From Flagellimonas_A sp039592695 (GTDB lineage Bacteria > Bacteroidota > Bacteroidia > Flavobacteriales > Flavobacteriaceae), in assembly GCF_039592695.1 (NCBI RefSeq), contig NZ_JBBUTK010000001.1:1364001-1428000 (forward strand): DNA of 64,000 nt. Direction: 5' to 3'. Positions 24,486 through 33,746 of the stretch are shown here, piece by piece. The translations under genes and the position numbers were made by a program. Numbering within the stretch: position 1 is the stretch's first letter; the number at the start of each line of letters is the position of its first letter. Below the pieces are notes generated by a model, which saw nothing but the letters and a program-made list of their open reading frames with translations, was not told the origin of the DNA and did not search any database.

Positions 24486-24600
24486 AAGAGATAACTCCCT
24501 TTTACTTCAGGATATGCTTGAGGGAGCAGAAAAAATCTTGAAATATACCTCTGATCTTAACTATGAATCATTTTTGGACAATCCGAATGGCTCCTTTTAA
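24478..24600 (+). pseudogene. Truncated HEPN/DUF86-like toxin remnant
   Basis: Starts with an ATG overlapping the last codons of the MNT gene, the usual arrangement for the HEPN partner, and reads MSKRDNSLLLQDMLEGAEKI, a typical HEPN first helix. A stop codon follows after 40 residues, whereas full proteins have about 110-120. The RxxxxH ribonuclease motif is therefore absent. The bases after the stop do not continue a recognisable HEPN frame. Confidence 0.65.
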
Positions 24601-25132
24601 TACCTTGATTGATTTATAAAATAAAAAGTTCAAAAACCATATCTGGCTACTCTAACTCGTTCAATCAATAAATTCAAAAGAATATTGGCTTTCAGCCCAT
24701 ATAAGCTTTGCTGTAAAGTGGGGTTTCCAATCGCAGGGTTTTAAAAAACTCTTTCTAAGGATAATATACCACTATAATTTATACAAGGTTCGAATCGGGG
24801 TTCCCCGACAACTCCGTAGCAAAAAACCAGTAATCATAGGGGGTTCAAAACAGAATAAAAAAAATAGGCTATGAATTGGTCATATCGGGAGTACTTCAAA
24901 AAAATGAAAATAGGAAAAACCCAGACTCCTTTTATTCACTTAGCGGCCAGTAAAATCAGTGCTTTAGATGAATCTTTTGTACTTGCTATGCTAGAGAAGA
25001 AGTCAAAATATAGACTACGGATTGGTCATAATCTTAACAGTTCCAAATGGTTCCAGATGGAACCAGCAAAAACGTAAATTGCTGGTTTCCAAATGAAATG
25101 CAATCCAGTGGTCCTTAATGGAACCACTTCTG
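24601..25132. other. Gene-poor stretch between HEPN remnant and tRNA-Pro
   Basis: It holds a 68-codon open frame at 24871-25077 (MNWSYREYFKKMKIGK...) with no similarity I recognise, and a CGGGG-TT-CCCCG palindrome near 24796-24807 just after a GGTTCGAAT string. I see no transposase, integrase or clear attachment site. It may be the worn edge of an old insertion next to the tRNA genes. Confidence 0.4.
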
Positions 25133-25207
25133 TCGGGGTGGCAGGATTCGAACCTGCGACCTCCTGCTCCCAAAGCAGGCGCGATAACCGGGCTACGCTA
25201 CACCCCG
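25133..25207 (-). tRNA. tRNA-Pro (TGG anticodon)
   Basis: On the minus strand it begins CGGGGTG and ends CACCCCG plus discriminator A, giving a seven-pair acceptor stem. The anticodon arm CTGCTTTGGGAGCAG presents TGG, and the T arm contains GGTTCGAATCC. CCA is not encoded. Confidence 0.96.
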
Positions 25208-25340
25208 AAAACAGCTTTCGCTGTAAAATTTCAATATTCAAATTCCAAACCTAAAATAAATTCAGGTTCAGTAGCCCGGTTCCGGGCTTAGTTTATGCCT
25301 TGCCTGACACGGTACTACACTCTGAAATGCAAAAAAAATG

Positions 25341-25424
25341 CGGAGAGACCGGGACTCGAACCCGGGCAGCACTTACGCGCTGACAGATTAGCAATCTGCT
25401 CCGTTACCACTCCGGCACCTCTCC
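25341..25424 (-). tRNA. tRNA-Ser (GCT anticodon)
   Basis: On the minus strand it begins GGAGAGG and ends TCTCTCC plus discriminator G. The anticodon arm CAGATTGCTAATCTG presents GCT. The extra arm is long, as expected for serine, and the T arm is CCCGGGTTCGAGTCCCGG. Confidence 0.96.
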
Positions 25425-25533
25425 TAATATTCTAACAGAACATGCACTTAAAAATGCGGATGCAAAAATACTTTTTCAAAAGTTAGTTAGCAACTTTTTC
25501 TGGCTTTTTTGTGAAGTCTCAATAAAGCTCGCT

Positions 25534-27570
25534 CTATTCAGGATACTCTACCCGCAAATGGTAAATATTGGTCAGTTTCTGTTTCAACACTTTTTTGACC
25601 TGTTCAATCTCTTTAAAAGTGATGTTGGCATTCAAAAATTGGCCCGCCTGCATTTGGCCTTTCACTATTTTTTCAACAAAATCATCAATTATGGGGTACG
25701 TCGGAGATTTCAAACTCTTTGATGCCGCTTCAACAGCATCTGCCATCATCAAAATGGCCGTTTCTTTTGAAAATGGTATGGGGCCAGGATATCGAAAATC
25801 TGATTCTTCTACATCTTCCTCAATTTCTTGCTGTTTCTTGAAGAAATAATACACCAAAGTGGTACCATGATGCGTACGCAAAAAATCAATGACACGATCG
25901 GGTATATTGTTCTTTCTCGCAATTTCAATTCCTTTGATGACGTGATCGATGATGATTTTGGCACTTTCCCTCGGAGGAAGATCGTCATGTGGGTTCACAT
26001 TCGTTGTCTGATTTTCTGTGAAATAGGTAGGCTTTTCCATCTTGCCAATGTCGTGGTACAATGCCCCCACCCTTACCAGCATGGCACTCGCCCCGATTTC
26101 ATTGGCCGCAGCTTCAGCAAGATTTGCCACTTGCAAAGAATGGTGGAATGTACCTGGGGCCTTGTTCGCCATTTCTTTCAACAGTTTTGAGTTCGTGTCT
26201 GACAGCTCCAAAAGCGAAACATCAGAAACCAAACCAAATATTTTTTCATAGAGATAAATCAAAGGCTGGGCAAATAGGGTAATCATACCGTTTAGTAAGA
26301 AGATGGCAAAGGTCATCCATTCTATCCCGTTTAAATTTCCTTCGTGTATAATGTGAAAGGCAAAATACCCAACAATGTAAATGAAGGTAATCTGACCTAC
26401 TGAGATAAAAAGATTGGCCCTGCGGTACATTTCAGAAATGGTCAGAATGGTCACGATACCGGCTATAATCTGTAAAAAGATGTACTCAAAACTATTCGGC
26501 ACCACAAAACCGAGGATCAAAATGGTGAGCACGTGTACAAAAAGCCCCAATCGGGCATCAAAAAAGTTTTTCAGGATCAGGGGCAGAATACACAGGGGCA
26601 CTGCATACACGTAGCTTTCATTATTCTTGACCACCATCGTGGTGACAAAGACCATCAAAAGAATATTTGCAAAGATAAAAGTGACCTTGGTGTTGTTTTC
26701 ATAAATCTTACGACGGTACTTTTTCAAAAACAGAAACAACATGATCAACACCAAGGCGACGAGAATGGTATATCCAAAAAGTATGTAATATTGGTTATCG
26801 CCTTTCCAAAGTTCAGATTCATATTCTTCTTTTAAAGAATCGAGCATTTTTAGCTTCTCAGCCTCCACGACTTCTCCTTTGGCGATAATCAGGGCACCTT
26901 GTGAAACATTGCCACGGGTAAATGAAATTTTAGATAGTTCATCATCCAATGTTTGTTTGGTAAGTTCATTGTCTACGTAAAGATTTGAAGTAATCAATTC
27001 CTTTAAGCTGTTCAACGATGCTTGACCAAATCTTGAGGTATTCTGCTCGAGCAAACGGGCCATTTCACTTTTTACTGTTTCCAAAGTTTTGACCGACTCG
27101 GGTGAGACAGTTCTGGCCGCATTGTTTTTGACCAGCTTGATTCTTTTATTATCAGGTTTTTTTGGAAAAATTCCCTCGGAATAAGATTGTTCCAGAAGAG
27201 CATCGGCTTGTTCACGAATACTGTTTCTCTGACGGGTACCCAAACCCTGCGAAGAAAGAATTGAGCTCAATCTTTCAGAAAATGATGCCCTGATTTTTTC
27301 GCTTTCATCCGAATCAAAAACATAATAATCGGGGTGCTTCGCCCTAATGGATTGGCGTTCCTCAGAAACCTCCTCAGGAGTTTTCTTTATCGAAAAGTCA
27401 ATTGGTGCGTAAAGGTTCTCGTACTGCCAAGGTTTGCCTTTTTGAAATTCATATTTAAATTTTCCCCCTCGAGGGAAAAAGAAAACAACAAGCCCAATCG
27501 ACACGAAGTAGAGAATATACTTGTAGATGAGTGATTGGTTTTTATAAATACCGTCAAAGGTTTTGGCCAT
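25534..27570 (-). CDS. 7TM-HD domain phosphohydrolase, PgpH-like
   Basis: 678 residues. One N-terminal membrane helix (about 16-32) is followed by an extracytoplasmic 7TMR-HDED domain (about 45-265), seven membrane segments (about 270-455) and a cytoplasmic HD domain (about 480-660) with HHSLQVANLAE, YHDIGKM and THHGTT. This architecture belongs to PgpH-type enzymes that hydrolyse cyclic di-AMP, so a role in c-di-AMP turnover is the best guess. Transcribed away from the thiolase gene. Confidence 0.9.
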   Translation of the reverse strand: MAKTFDGIYKNQSLIYKYILYFVSIGLVVFFFPRGGKFKYEFQKGKPWQYENLYAPIDFSIKKTPEEVSEERQSIRAKHPDYYVFDSDESEKIRASFSERLSSILSSQGLGTRQRNSIREQADALLEQSYSEGIFPKKPDNKRIKLVKNNAARTVSPESVKTLETVKSEMARLLEQNTSRFGQASLNSLKELITSNLYVDNELTKQTLDDELSKISFTRGNVSQGALIIAKGEVVEAEKLKMLDSLKEEYESELWKGDNQYYILFGYTILVALVLIMLFLFLKKYRRKIYENNTKVTFIFANILLMVFVTTMVVKNNESYVYAVPLCILPLILKNFFDARLGLFVHVLTILILGFVVPNSFEYIFLQIIAGIVTILTISEMYRRANLFISVGQITFIYIVGYFAFHIIHEGNLNGIEWMTFAIFLLNGMITLFAQPLIYLYEKIFGLVSDVSLLELSDTNSKLLKEMANKAPGTFHHSLQVANLAEAAANEIGASAMLVRVGALYHDIGKMEKPTYFTENQTTNVNPHDDLPPRESAKIIIDHVIKGIEIARKNNIPDRVIDFLRTHHGTTLVYYFFKKQQEIEEDVEESDFRYPGPIPFSKETAILMMADAVEAASKSLKSPTYPIIDDFVEKIVKGQMQAGQFLNANITFKEIEQVKKVLKQKLTNIYHLRVEYPE

Positions 27571-27679
27571 GTGAACGTGTCTTTTTCAAAAATAGAAAAA
27601 TATACCGTAGCCGTTGCCCTCTTAGATCGAGGCCTTCTTCTATAAATTCGTATTTTCGCATCAGTAATTTCTAAGGTAT

Positions 27680-28855
27680 ATGAGAGAAGTTGTCATCGTT
27701 TCTGCTGTGAGAACCCCAATAGGAAGTTTTATGGGTGCTTTGTCATCCTTACCCGCAACTAAACTTGGGGCAATTGCCATTGAAGGGGCGCTTAAAAAAA
27801 TAAATTTAAAACCTGAGATGGTTCAAGAGGTCTTGATGGGCAATGTGGTGCAAGCTGGTACCGGACAAGCTCCGGCAAGACAGGCTGCCATTTACGCCGG
27901 TATACCTGATACTGTGCCCTGCACTACTGTAAACAAGGTATGTGCCTCGGGCATGAAAACAATTGTGCAAGCGGCCCAATCAATAGCTCTTGGCGATAAT
28001 GAAATTGTAGTCGCAGGTGGTATGGAAAGCATGAGTCAGATTCCCCACTATGTGCACATGCGGCAAGGAACTAAATTTGGCCCTGCCACTCTGATTGATG
28101 GCATGCAAAAAGATGGCTTGGTAGACGTATATGACCAAAACGCCATGGGCGTGTGTGCTGATGCATGTGCTGTCAAGCATGATTTTAGCCGTGAGGACCA
28201 AGATGCTTTTGCCATTCAATCGTATGAGCGTTCTGCTGCTGCTTGGAAAGATGGCAAGTTCGACAATGAGGTAATTCCTGTTGAAGTACCACAACGTAGG
28301 GGAGAGCCCGTAGTGGTTTCTGAGGATGAGGAATTCAAGAACGTTAAAATGGAGAAAATACCTCAACTTCGGCCAGCATTCACAAAAGACGGTACGGTTA
28401 CCGCTGCCAACGCCTCTACCATTAACGATGGTGCAGCAGCCTTGGTGCTGATGAGTGCCGAAAAAGCAGCGGAACTTGATTTAAAACCCTTGGCCAAGAT
28501 AAAAGGATATGCCGACGCTGCGCAAGAACCCAAATGGTTCACGACCGCACCCGCTAAAGCCTTACCGAAAGCATTGGATAAAGCCGGTGTTTCAATCAAT
28601 GACATCGACTTTTTTGAATTCAATGAGGCATTTGCGGTAGTTGGTCTGGCCAATATGAAGCTTCTTGGTCTTTCAGATGATAACGTAAACGTTAACGGTG
28701 GCGCCGTTTCTTTAGGCCACCCACTTGGATGTTCTGGGGCACGAATAGCCGTCACCTTACTGCATGTTTTGGAGCAAAACAATGCAAAATTTGGTGCCGC
28801 TGCCATTTGTAATGGCGGTGGTGGTGCTTCTGCATTGGTTTTGGAACGAAATTGA
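27680..28855 (+). CDS. Acetyl-CoA C-acetyltransferase (thiolase)
   Basis: 391-residue thiolase. Nucleophile Cys88 lies in VNKVCASGMKT, His347 in LGHPLGC, and the second catalytic Cys377 in CNGGGGAS, with NEAFA in between. It condenses or cleaves acetoacetyl-CoA/3-ketoacyl-CoA. Length and motifs are complete. The C40-family gene starts 19 bp downstream and is probably co-transcribed. Confidence 0.95.
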   Translation: MREVVIVSAVRTPIGSFMGALSSLPATKLGAIAIEGALKKINLKPEMVQEVLMGNVVQAGTGQAPARQAAIYAGIPDTVPCTTVNKVCASGMKTIVQAAQSIALGDNEIVVAGGMESMSQIPHYVHMRQGTKFGPATLIDGMQKDGLVDVYDQNAMGVCADACAVKHDFSREDQDAFAIQSYERSAAAWKDGKFDNEVIPVEVPQRRGEPVVVSEDEEFKNVKMEKIPQLRPAFTKDGTVTAANASTINDGAAALVLMSAEKAAELDLKPLAKIKGYADAAQEPKWFTTAPAKALPKALDKAGVSINDIDFFEFNEAFAVVGLANMKLLGLSDDNVNVNGGAVSLGHPLGCSGARIAVTLLHVLEQNNAKFGAAAICNGGGGASALVLERN

Positions 28856-28874
28856 TATCCCGATTCCTTCCTTG

Positions 28875-29627
28875 ATGCAATTCGGAATTTGTTCTCTCAG
28901 TGTCGTACCCGTTAGGCTTTCTCCTGAAGAGGGAGGTCAAATGACGACCCAACTTCTTTATGGTGATTTTTTTAAAATCCTTGAGAAACGAAAGACCCGT
29001 AGTAAAATCAGAATTGATTATGATGCTATGGAAGGATGGGTTCTGAACAACCAATACCACCTTTGCTCAAAAGAGGAGTTTGAAGGTCTGACCAATCAAA
29101 AAAAGCATAAACATTCTTTTGACTTGGTATCGCATATCTGCAAAAATCAAAACAATTTGATGCCCATCGTATTGGGTTCTGGTCTGGAAACTCTGAAAAT
29201 TCTTGGACATGCATTTGAAGGAAATTTTAAGAATGGAAAATCCTCTCGCCAAGATTTGGTGCATACCGCACTTTTATATCTGAACGCACCTTTTCTAGAG
29301 GGCGGTAAAACCCCATTTGGCATCGATAGTGCCGGCCTTACCCAGATGGTCTATAAAATCAATGGTCTTGCCCTAAAGCGTACTGCCTTTTTACAAGCTG
29401 GTCAGGGAGAAGCATTGAGCTTCATTGAAGAGAGCGAACCGGGCGATCTTGCATTTTTTGACGATAAAGAAGGCGTGATAAACCATGTGGGCATTATTTT
29501 GAAAGATAATTATATCATTCATGCACACGGCAAGGTGCGCATCGATCGAATTGACCATACAGGCATCTTCAATTCAGAAGAAAAAATCTACTCACACAAA
29601 TTAAGGGTGATCAAAAAAATCATATAA
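28875..29627 (+). CDS. C40/NlpC-P60-like protein with SH3-type domain, catalytic Cys replaced
   Basis: 250 residues from the ATG just after the thiolase stop; an earlier in-frame ATG at 28764 would overlap the thiolase by 92 bases and is unlikely. Residues about 1-65 form an SH3-like module (CSLSVVPVRLSPEEGGQ...DAMEGWV), then an NlpC/P60 fold (GIDSAGLTQMVYK; NHVGIIL with His204; HAHG). The usual nucleophile motif DCSG reads DSAG here (Asp151-Ser152-Ala153), while the His is kept. No signal peptide is visible. It may be a peptidoglycan-binding pseudoenzyme. Confidence 0.85.
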   Translation: MQFGICSLSVVPVRLSPEEGGQMTTQLLYGDFFKILEKRKTRSKIRIDYDAMEGWVLNNQYHLCSKEEFEGLTNQKKHKHSFDLVSHICKNQNNLMPIVLGSGLETLKILGHAFEGNFKNGKSSRQDLVHTALLYLNAPFLEGGKTPFGIDSAGLTQMVYKINGLALKRTAFLQAGQGEALSFIEESEPGDLAFFDDKEGVINHVGIILKDNYIIHAHGKVRIDRIDHTGIFNSEEKIYSHKLRVIKKII

Positions 29628-29657
29628 AAAAGCCCTGATAAAAATCAGGGCTTTTTT
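29626..29657. terminator. Bidirectional intrinsic terminator
   Basis: AAAAAGCCCTGAT and ATCAGGGCTTTTTT pair around an AAAA loop. It serves the C40 gene on the plus strand and the TPR gene on the minus strand. Confidence 0.93.
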
Positions 29658-29682
29658 AAGGATTAAATTTCTGTTGGGCTTT

Positions 29683-30927
29683 TTACTCTCCCAATAATTT
29701 TTTAACACGCATAAAGTTATCATTGTCACCTAAAGCGCCATAGATATTTTTGAGCTGTGTCAAGATGCCCTCATTGTCAGGGTTCAGTTTTAGGGCATCT
29801 TCCAAGACTTTGGCCCCTTCCCTGAACAATTCCTCTTTCTTCTCTTTCAATTCTTCATAGCGAGCGGTATCAGCACGTGAAGTACCCAATGTATTCATTT
29901 CATCAATCAATGTGTTGCCTTCGTTCACATACGTGGTGGAAAGATTTAAATAGGCATTTACATAGTTTGGATCTACTGCAAGTGTCTTTTTGTAAGCATC
30001 CCTGGCTTCTTCAAGATTGCCCTGCTCCATATTGATAACACCGATATTGTACAAAAGATCAGGATTATCCGGTGCCATTTCAGAGGCTTTTGCCATCAAC
30101 GCTTTGAAAGTTTCCTTATCGCCCATTGTGTAGTGAAGATTGGCTTTGTTCAAGACAAGATTGACATCATCGGGATTGTTGGCAATGGCGTCATCGTAAG
30201 CAGCCAATGCCTCGTCATTCTTACCCTGTTGTTGATAGATCAATGCGATGTTCTTGATGATTTCAGGCTTCTTTGAAGGGGTTCTTTCTTCTTTTGGGTC
30301 TTTGTGGGTACCAGCCTTTACATACAAATCCCTAGTTTGTTCATCCATCTCTTCAACCTCACCGCTCTCAACATTCACTGCGGTATATTTTACCCCGCTT
30401 CCATCATAGCCAATATCTTTCAACTCGTTATAGTATGTCAATGCGTTGTCATAATCCCCTGCATTAACGGCACTGCTGGCAGCAAAGTAAAGATAGATGG
30501 TATCTGATGGACTAAGTTTATAACCCAGGTACAGCTTCTCTGCTGCTTCCTTAAATTTTTTGTTGTTATTGTCTTCTACAGCAGCATTGACCAAATCTGC
30601 GGTCATCTGTGACATTTTTTGTTGTGCATCGGTAGAATATTTGGCCTTTCCGCTGGCTTCTTCGATAGACACCACCTTGCCGTAAGCATCAGCTGCATCC
30701 TTGAATTCAGACAATTGCGCATGCGCATTACCCTTGATGAAATAATACTGCGCCTGTATTTTTGCGTCAGCGCCATCAATACTTGAAGCGGCGCCTTGAA
30801 GGGCGGTTTTGGCAGCTGCGGCATCGCCACCTTTCATGGCTTTTTCAGCAGCCTTCACTTCATTTTTTTGTGAAAATCCAGCCATCGTGATCGTCATGGC
30901 TAGAGCTATCAAAATTCTAGTTTTCAT
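29683..30927 (-). CDS. Exported TPR-repeat protein
   Basis: 414 residues. A signal peptide (about 1-19, ending AGFSQ) is followed by tetratricopeptide repeats over most of the length, clearest at about 215-345 (for example NPDNPDL-like and LAVDPNYVNAYLNLSTTYVNEG units). A probable periplasmic scaffold of unknown partner. It lies 28 bp after gyrA on the same strand, so the two are likely co-transcribed. Confidence 0.88.
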   Translation of the reverse strand: MKTRILIALAMTITMAGFSQKNEVKAAEKAMKGGDAAAAKTALQGAASSIDGADAKIQAQYYFIKGNAHAQLSEFKDAADAYGKVVSIEEASGKAKYSTDAQQKMSQMTADLVNAAVEDNNNKKFKEAAEKLYLGYKLSPSDTIYLYFAASSAVNAGDYDNALTYYNELKDIGYDGSGVKYTAVNVESGEVEEMDEQTRDLYVKAGTHKDPKEERTPSKKPEIIKNIALIYQQQGKNDEALAAYDDAIANNPDDVNLVLNKANLHYTMGDKETFKALMAKASEMAPDNPDLLYNIGVINMEQGNLEEARDAYKKTLAVDPNYVNAYLNLSTTYVNEGNTLIDEMNTLGTSRADTARYEELKEKKEELFREGAKVLEDALKLNPDNEGILTQLKNIYGALGDNDNFMRVKKLLGE

Positions 30928-30955
30928 TTTAATGTAATTTATTAGTGTTTATTGA

Positions 30956-33487
30956 TTATTCTTTTGTTTCGCTTGTATCGTTATCAAGAGCCATGCCATC
31001 TTCTCCTTTCACCTCTATATTGCGGATATCCGTATCGTCAATATCGTCTTCATCTTTCATGACCTTGGCCACTGCGGCGATGGAGTCTCCATCTTTTAAA
31101 TTGATGAGTTTCACGCCCTGTGTAGCGCGGCCCATCACCCTCAGGTCTTCAACACTCATTCGGATGGCGATACCCGATTTGTTAATAATCATAAGGTCAT
31201 CTGTATCACTGACATTTTTAATGGCCACCAAACCACCTGTCTTATCGGTAACGGAAATGGTCTTGACCCCTTTTCCGCCCCTATTGGTGACCCTATAGTC
31301 ATCAATGGTGGATCGTTTGCCGTAACCGTTCTCTGAAACAACCAAGATATCATCTTCAAAATTATGTACCGATATCATACCTATGACTTCATCTTTGTCG
31401 TTTGCCAAGGTAATACCCCGTACTCCAGAGGCATTTCGACCCATGGGTCGTGTTTTACTTTCTTCAAATCGGATGGCCTTGCCTGATTTAAGACCCAAAA
31501 GTATCTGGCTTGTGCCCGTTGTCAGTTTTGCTTCGAGCAGTTCATCGTCTTCTCTGATGGTAATCGCATTGATGCCGTTCTGGCGGGGTCGTGAATACTG
31601 CTCCAAAGAAGTTTTTTTCACCGTGCCTTTCTTGGTCGCCATGATGACGTAATGGCTGTTCACATAGTCTTCATCCTTTAGATCTTGTGTGCAAATAAAT
31701 GCCTTGACCTTATCCTCTTGTTCGATGTTGATCAAATTTTGAATGGCCCTTCCTTTAGATGTTCTGCTTCCTTCGGGAATTTCAAAGACCCGCATCCAAA
31801 AACATTTTCCTTTTTGGGTAAAGAACAACATGTATTGGTGGTTGGTACCCACGAAAAGGTGCTCTAAAAAGTCTTCATTTCGGGTAGAGGATGCTTTTTG
31901 CCCCACTCCGCCCCTATTCTGGGTTTTATATTCTGTAAGTGGTGTTCTTTTGATATATCCGGCGTGAGAAATGGTAATTACCACCTGCTCATCAGGTATC
32001 ATGTCTTCAATGCTTAAATCGCCACCCGCAAAATTAATTTCTGACCTACGATCATCGCCGTACTTTTCCTTGACCTCAAGAAGCTCGTCCTTGATGATTT
32101 GCATCCTGCGTTCTTTCTTGTCAAGAATGTCTTTAAGGTCTTCAATGGTCTTCAACAGTTCATCATACTCTTCGCGAAGTTTATCTTGCTCTAGACCCGT
32201 CAACTGTCGCAATCGCATCTCGACGATGGCCTTGGCCTGAATTTCGGTCAGCTTGAACCGTTCCATTAAATTTTCGCGCGCCTCCTCTACGTTTGAAGAG
32301 GCTCTAATGATCTTTATAACCTCGTCTATATTATCAGAAGCTATGATCAGCCCCTCTAAAATATGCGCCCGGTCCTCAGCTTTTTTAAGCTCATACTTGG
32401 TTCGACGAACCACTACCTCATGGCGGTGGTCGACAAAATGAGTGATCAACTCTTTTAAATTCAAGAGTTTTGGCCTGCCATTGACCAGAGCAATATTATT
32501 GACACTGAACGACGACTGTAACGCCGTGTACTTGTAAAGGGTGTTCAACACGATATTCGGAATCGCGTCTCGCTTTAAGATATAGACGATTCGCATTCCC
32601 TTTCTATCAGATTCATCGCGAATGGCCGAAATGCCCTCAATCTTTTTGTCGTTGACCAAATCGGCGGTTTTCTTAATCATGTCCGCCTTGTTCACCTGAT
32701 AGGGAATTTCGGTCACAATGATGCATTCTTTGCCCTGAACTTCTTCAAAACTGGCCTTGGCCCGCATAACAACGCGACCCCGGCCGGTGTGAAAGGCCTC
32801 TTTGACGCCATCATAACCGTAGATAATGCCACCAGTAGGAAAATCAGGTGCTTTGATGTGCCCGATCAGCTCATCGATTTCTATATCGTTATTTTCGATA
32901 TAGGCAACCGTACCATCGACTACTTCCGATAGGTTGTGCGGAGGCATGTTTGTTGCCATGCCGACAGCAATTCCCGAGGCGCCGTTGACCAAAAGATTGG
33001 GCACTCGCGTAGGCAGTACCGTTGGCTCTTGTAATGAATCATCAAAGTTCAATTGATGGTCAACCGTGTCCTTATCGATATCTGCCAACATTTCATCGGC
33101 GATCTTGCGCATTCGGGCCTCGGTGTAACGCATGGCTGCCGGGCTATCGCCATCCACAGAGCCGAAGTTACCCTGACCGTCTATCAACATGTAGCGTAGG
33201 CTCCATTCTTGTGCCATTCTGACCATGGTGTCATAGACCGAAGTATCGCCATGGGGGTGGTACTTACCCAAGACCTCACCGACGATACGTGCCGATTTCT
33301 TGTGCGAACTACTGGATCGTACCCCAAGCTCGTGCATACCAAAAAGTACCCTACGGTGTACGGGCTTTAAACCATCCCTGACATCAGGTAACGCACGTGA
33401 CACAATGACCGACATCGAATAGTCGATGTAGGCAGATTTCATTTCATCTTCAATGTTGATCGGAATCAATTTTTCTCCTTCAGCCAT
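30956..33487 (-). CDS. gyrA: DNA gyrase subunit A
   Basis: 843 residues. Catalytic Tyr121 in AAMRYTEARM forms the transient DNA link. The quinolone region reads HPHGDTSVYD with Thr82 and Asp86, the wild-type pattern known for flavobacteria rather than a resistance mutation. The C-terminal half carries the six-bladed pinwheel repeats with a GyrA box (QNRGGVGQK) and ends in an acidic tail. Together with GyrB it introduces negative supercoils. Confidence 0.97.
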   Translation of the reverse strand: MAEGEKLIPINIEDEMKSAYIDYSMSVIVSRALPDVRDGLKPVHRRVLFGMHELGVRSSSSHKKSARIVGEVLGKYHPHGDTSVYDTMVRMAQEWSLRYMLIDGQGNFGSVDGDSPAAMRYTEARMRKIADEMLADIDKDTVDHQLNFDDSLQEPTVLPTRVPNLLVNGASGIAVGMATNMPPHNLSEVVDGTVAYIENNDIEIDELIGHIKAPDFPTGGIIYGYDGVKEAFHTGRGRVVMRAKASFEEVQGKECIIVTEIPYQVNKADMIKKTADLVNDKKIEGISAIRDESDRKGMRIVYILKRDAIPNIVLNTLYKYTALQSSFSVNNIALVNGRPKLLNLKELITHFVDHRHEVVVRRTKYELKKAEDRAHILEGLIIASDNIDEVIKIIRASSNVEEARENLMERFKLTEIQAKAIVEMRLRQLTGLEQDKLREEYDELLKTIEDLKDILDKKERRMQIIKDELLEVKEKYGDDRRSEINFAGGDLSIEDMIPDEQVVITISHAGYIKRTPLTEYKTQNRGGVGQKASSTRNEDFLEHLFVGTNHQYMLFFTQKGKCFWMRVFEIPEGSRTSKGRAIQNLINIEQEDKVKAFICTQDLKDEDYVNSHYVIMATKKGTVKKTSLEQYSRPRQNGINAITIREDDELLEAKLTTGTSQILLGLKSGKAIRFEESKTRPMGRNASGVRGITLANDKDEVIGMISVHNFEDDILVVSENGYGKRSTIDDYRVTNRGGKGVKTISVTDKTGGLVAIKNVSDTDDLMIINKSGIAIRMSVEDLRVMGRATQGVKLINLKDGDSIAAVAKVMKDEDDIDDTDIRNIEVKGEDGMALDNDTSETKE

Positions 33488-33746
33488 ACTAAAATCCTAT
33501 CGATTTTTTGCTTTTAAAATAATGGGGCAATATACGGAAAATAGCCCCTTTTGATAGGGTAATGGGTGACTTTATTAAAAATTTTATCAACACATCTTCA
33601 AACTGTGATTTCATCAATTTAAAGGATGGGATTTTCATAAATCGCCTCCTTTTTTCGTGATTTACTCCTTCTTTATCGAATAAGGGTATGGTATTTGACA
33701 CTTGTTAGATTACTTTTATTAATTTTAATTGCTGAAAAGAGAATTT

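Noticed and set aside
24780..24812. GGTTCGAAT followed by a CGGGG-TT-CCCCG palindrome resembles the 3' end of a tRNA and a possible attachment site.
   Set aside because: No acceptor or anticodon arm fits, no second copy of the string is seen, and there is no integrase nearby.
24871..25077. 68-codon open frame before tRNA-Pro.
   Set aside because: No recognisable motif, no promoter or partner gene; length is within chance for A/T-rich spacer.
28764..28874. Longer start for the C40-family gene inside the thiolase coding region.
   Set aside because: The extra residues are the out-of-frame reading of conserved thiolase sequence; an ATG just after the thiolase stop gives a normal SH3-like beginning.
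33489..33701. 70-codon minus-strand frame directly upstream of gyrA.
   Set aside because: It fills the divergent promoter region of gyrA and clpC and has no family resemblance.
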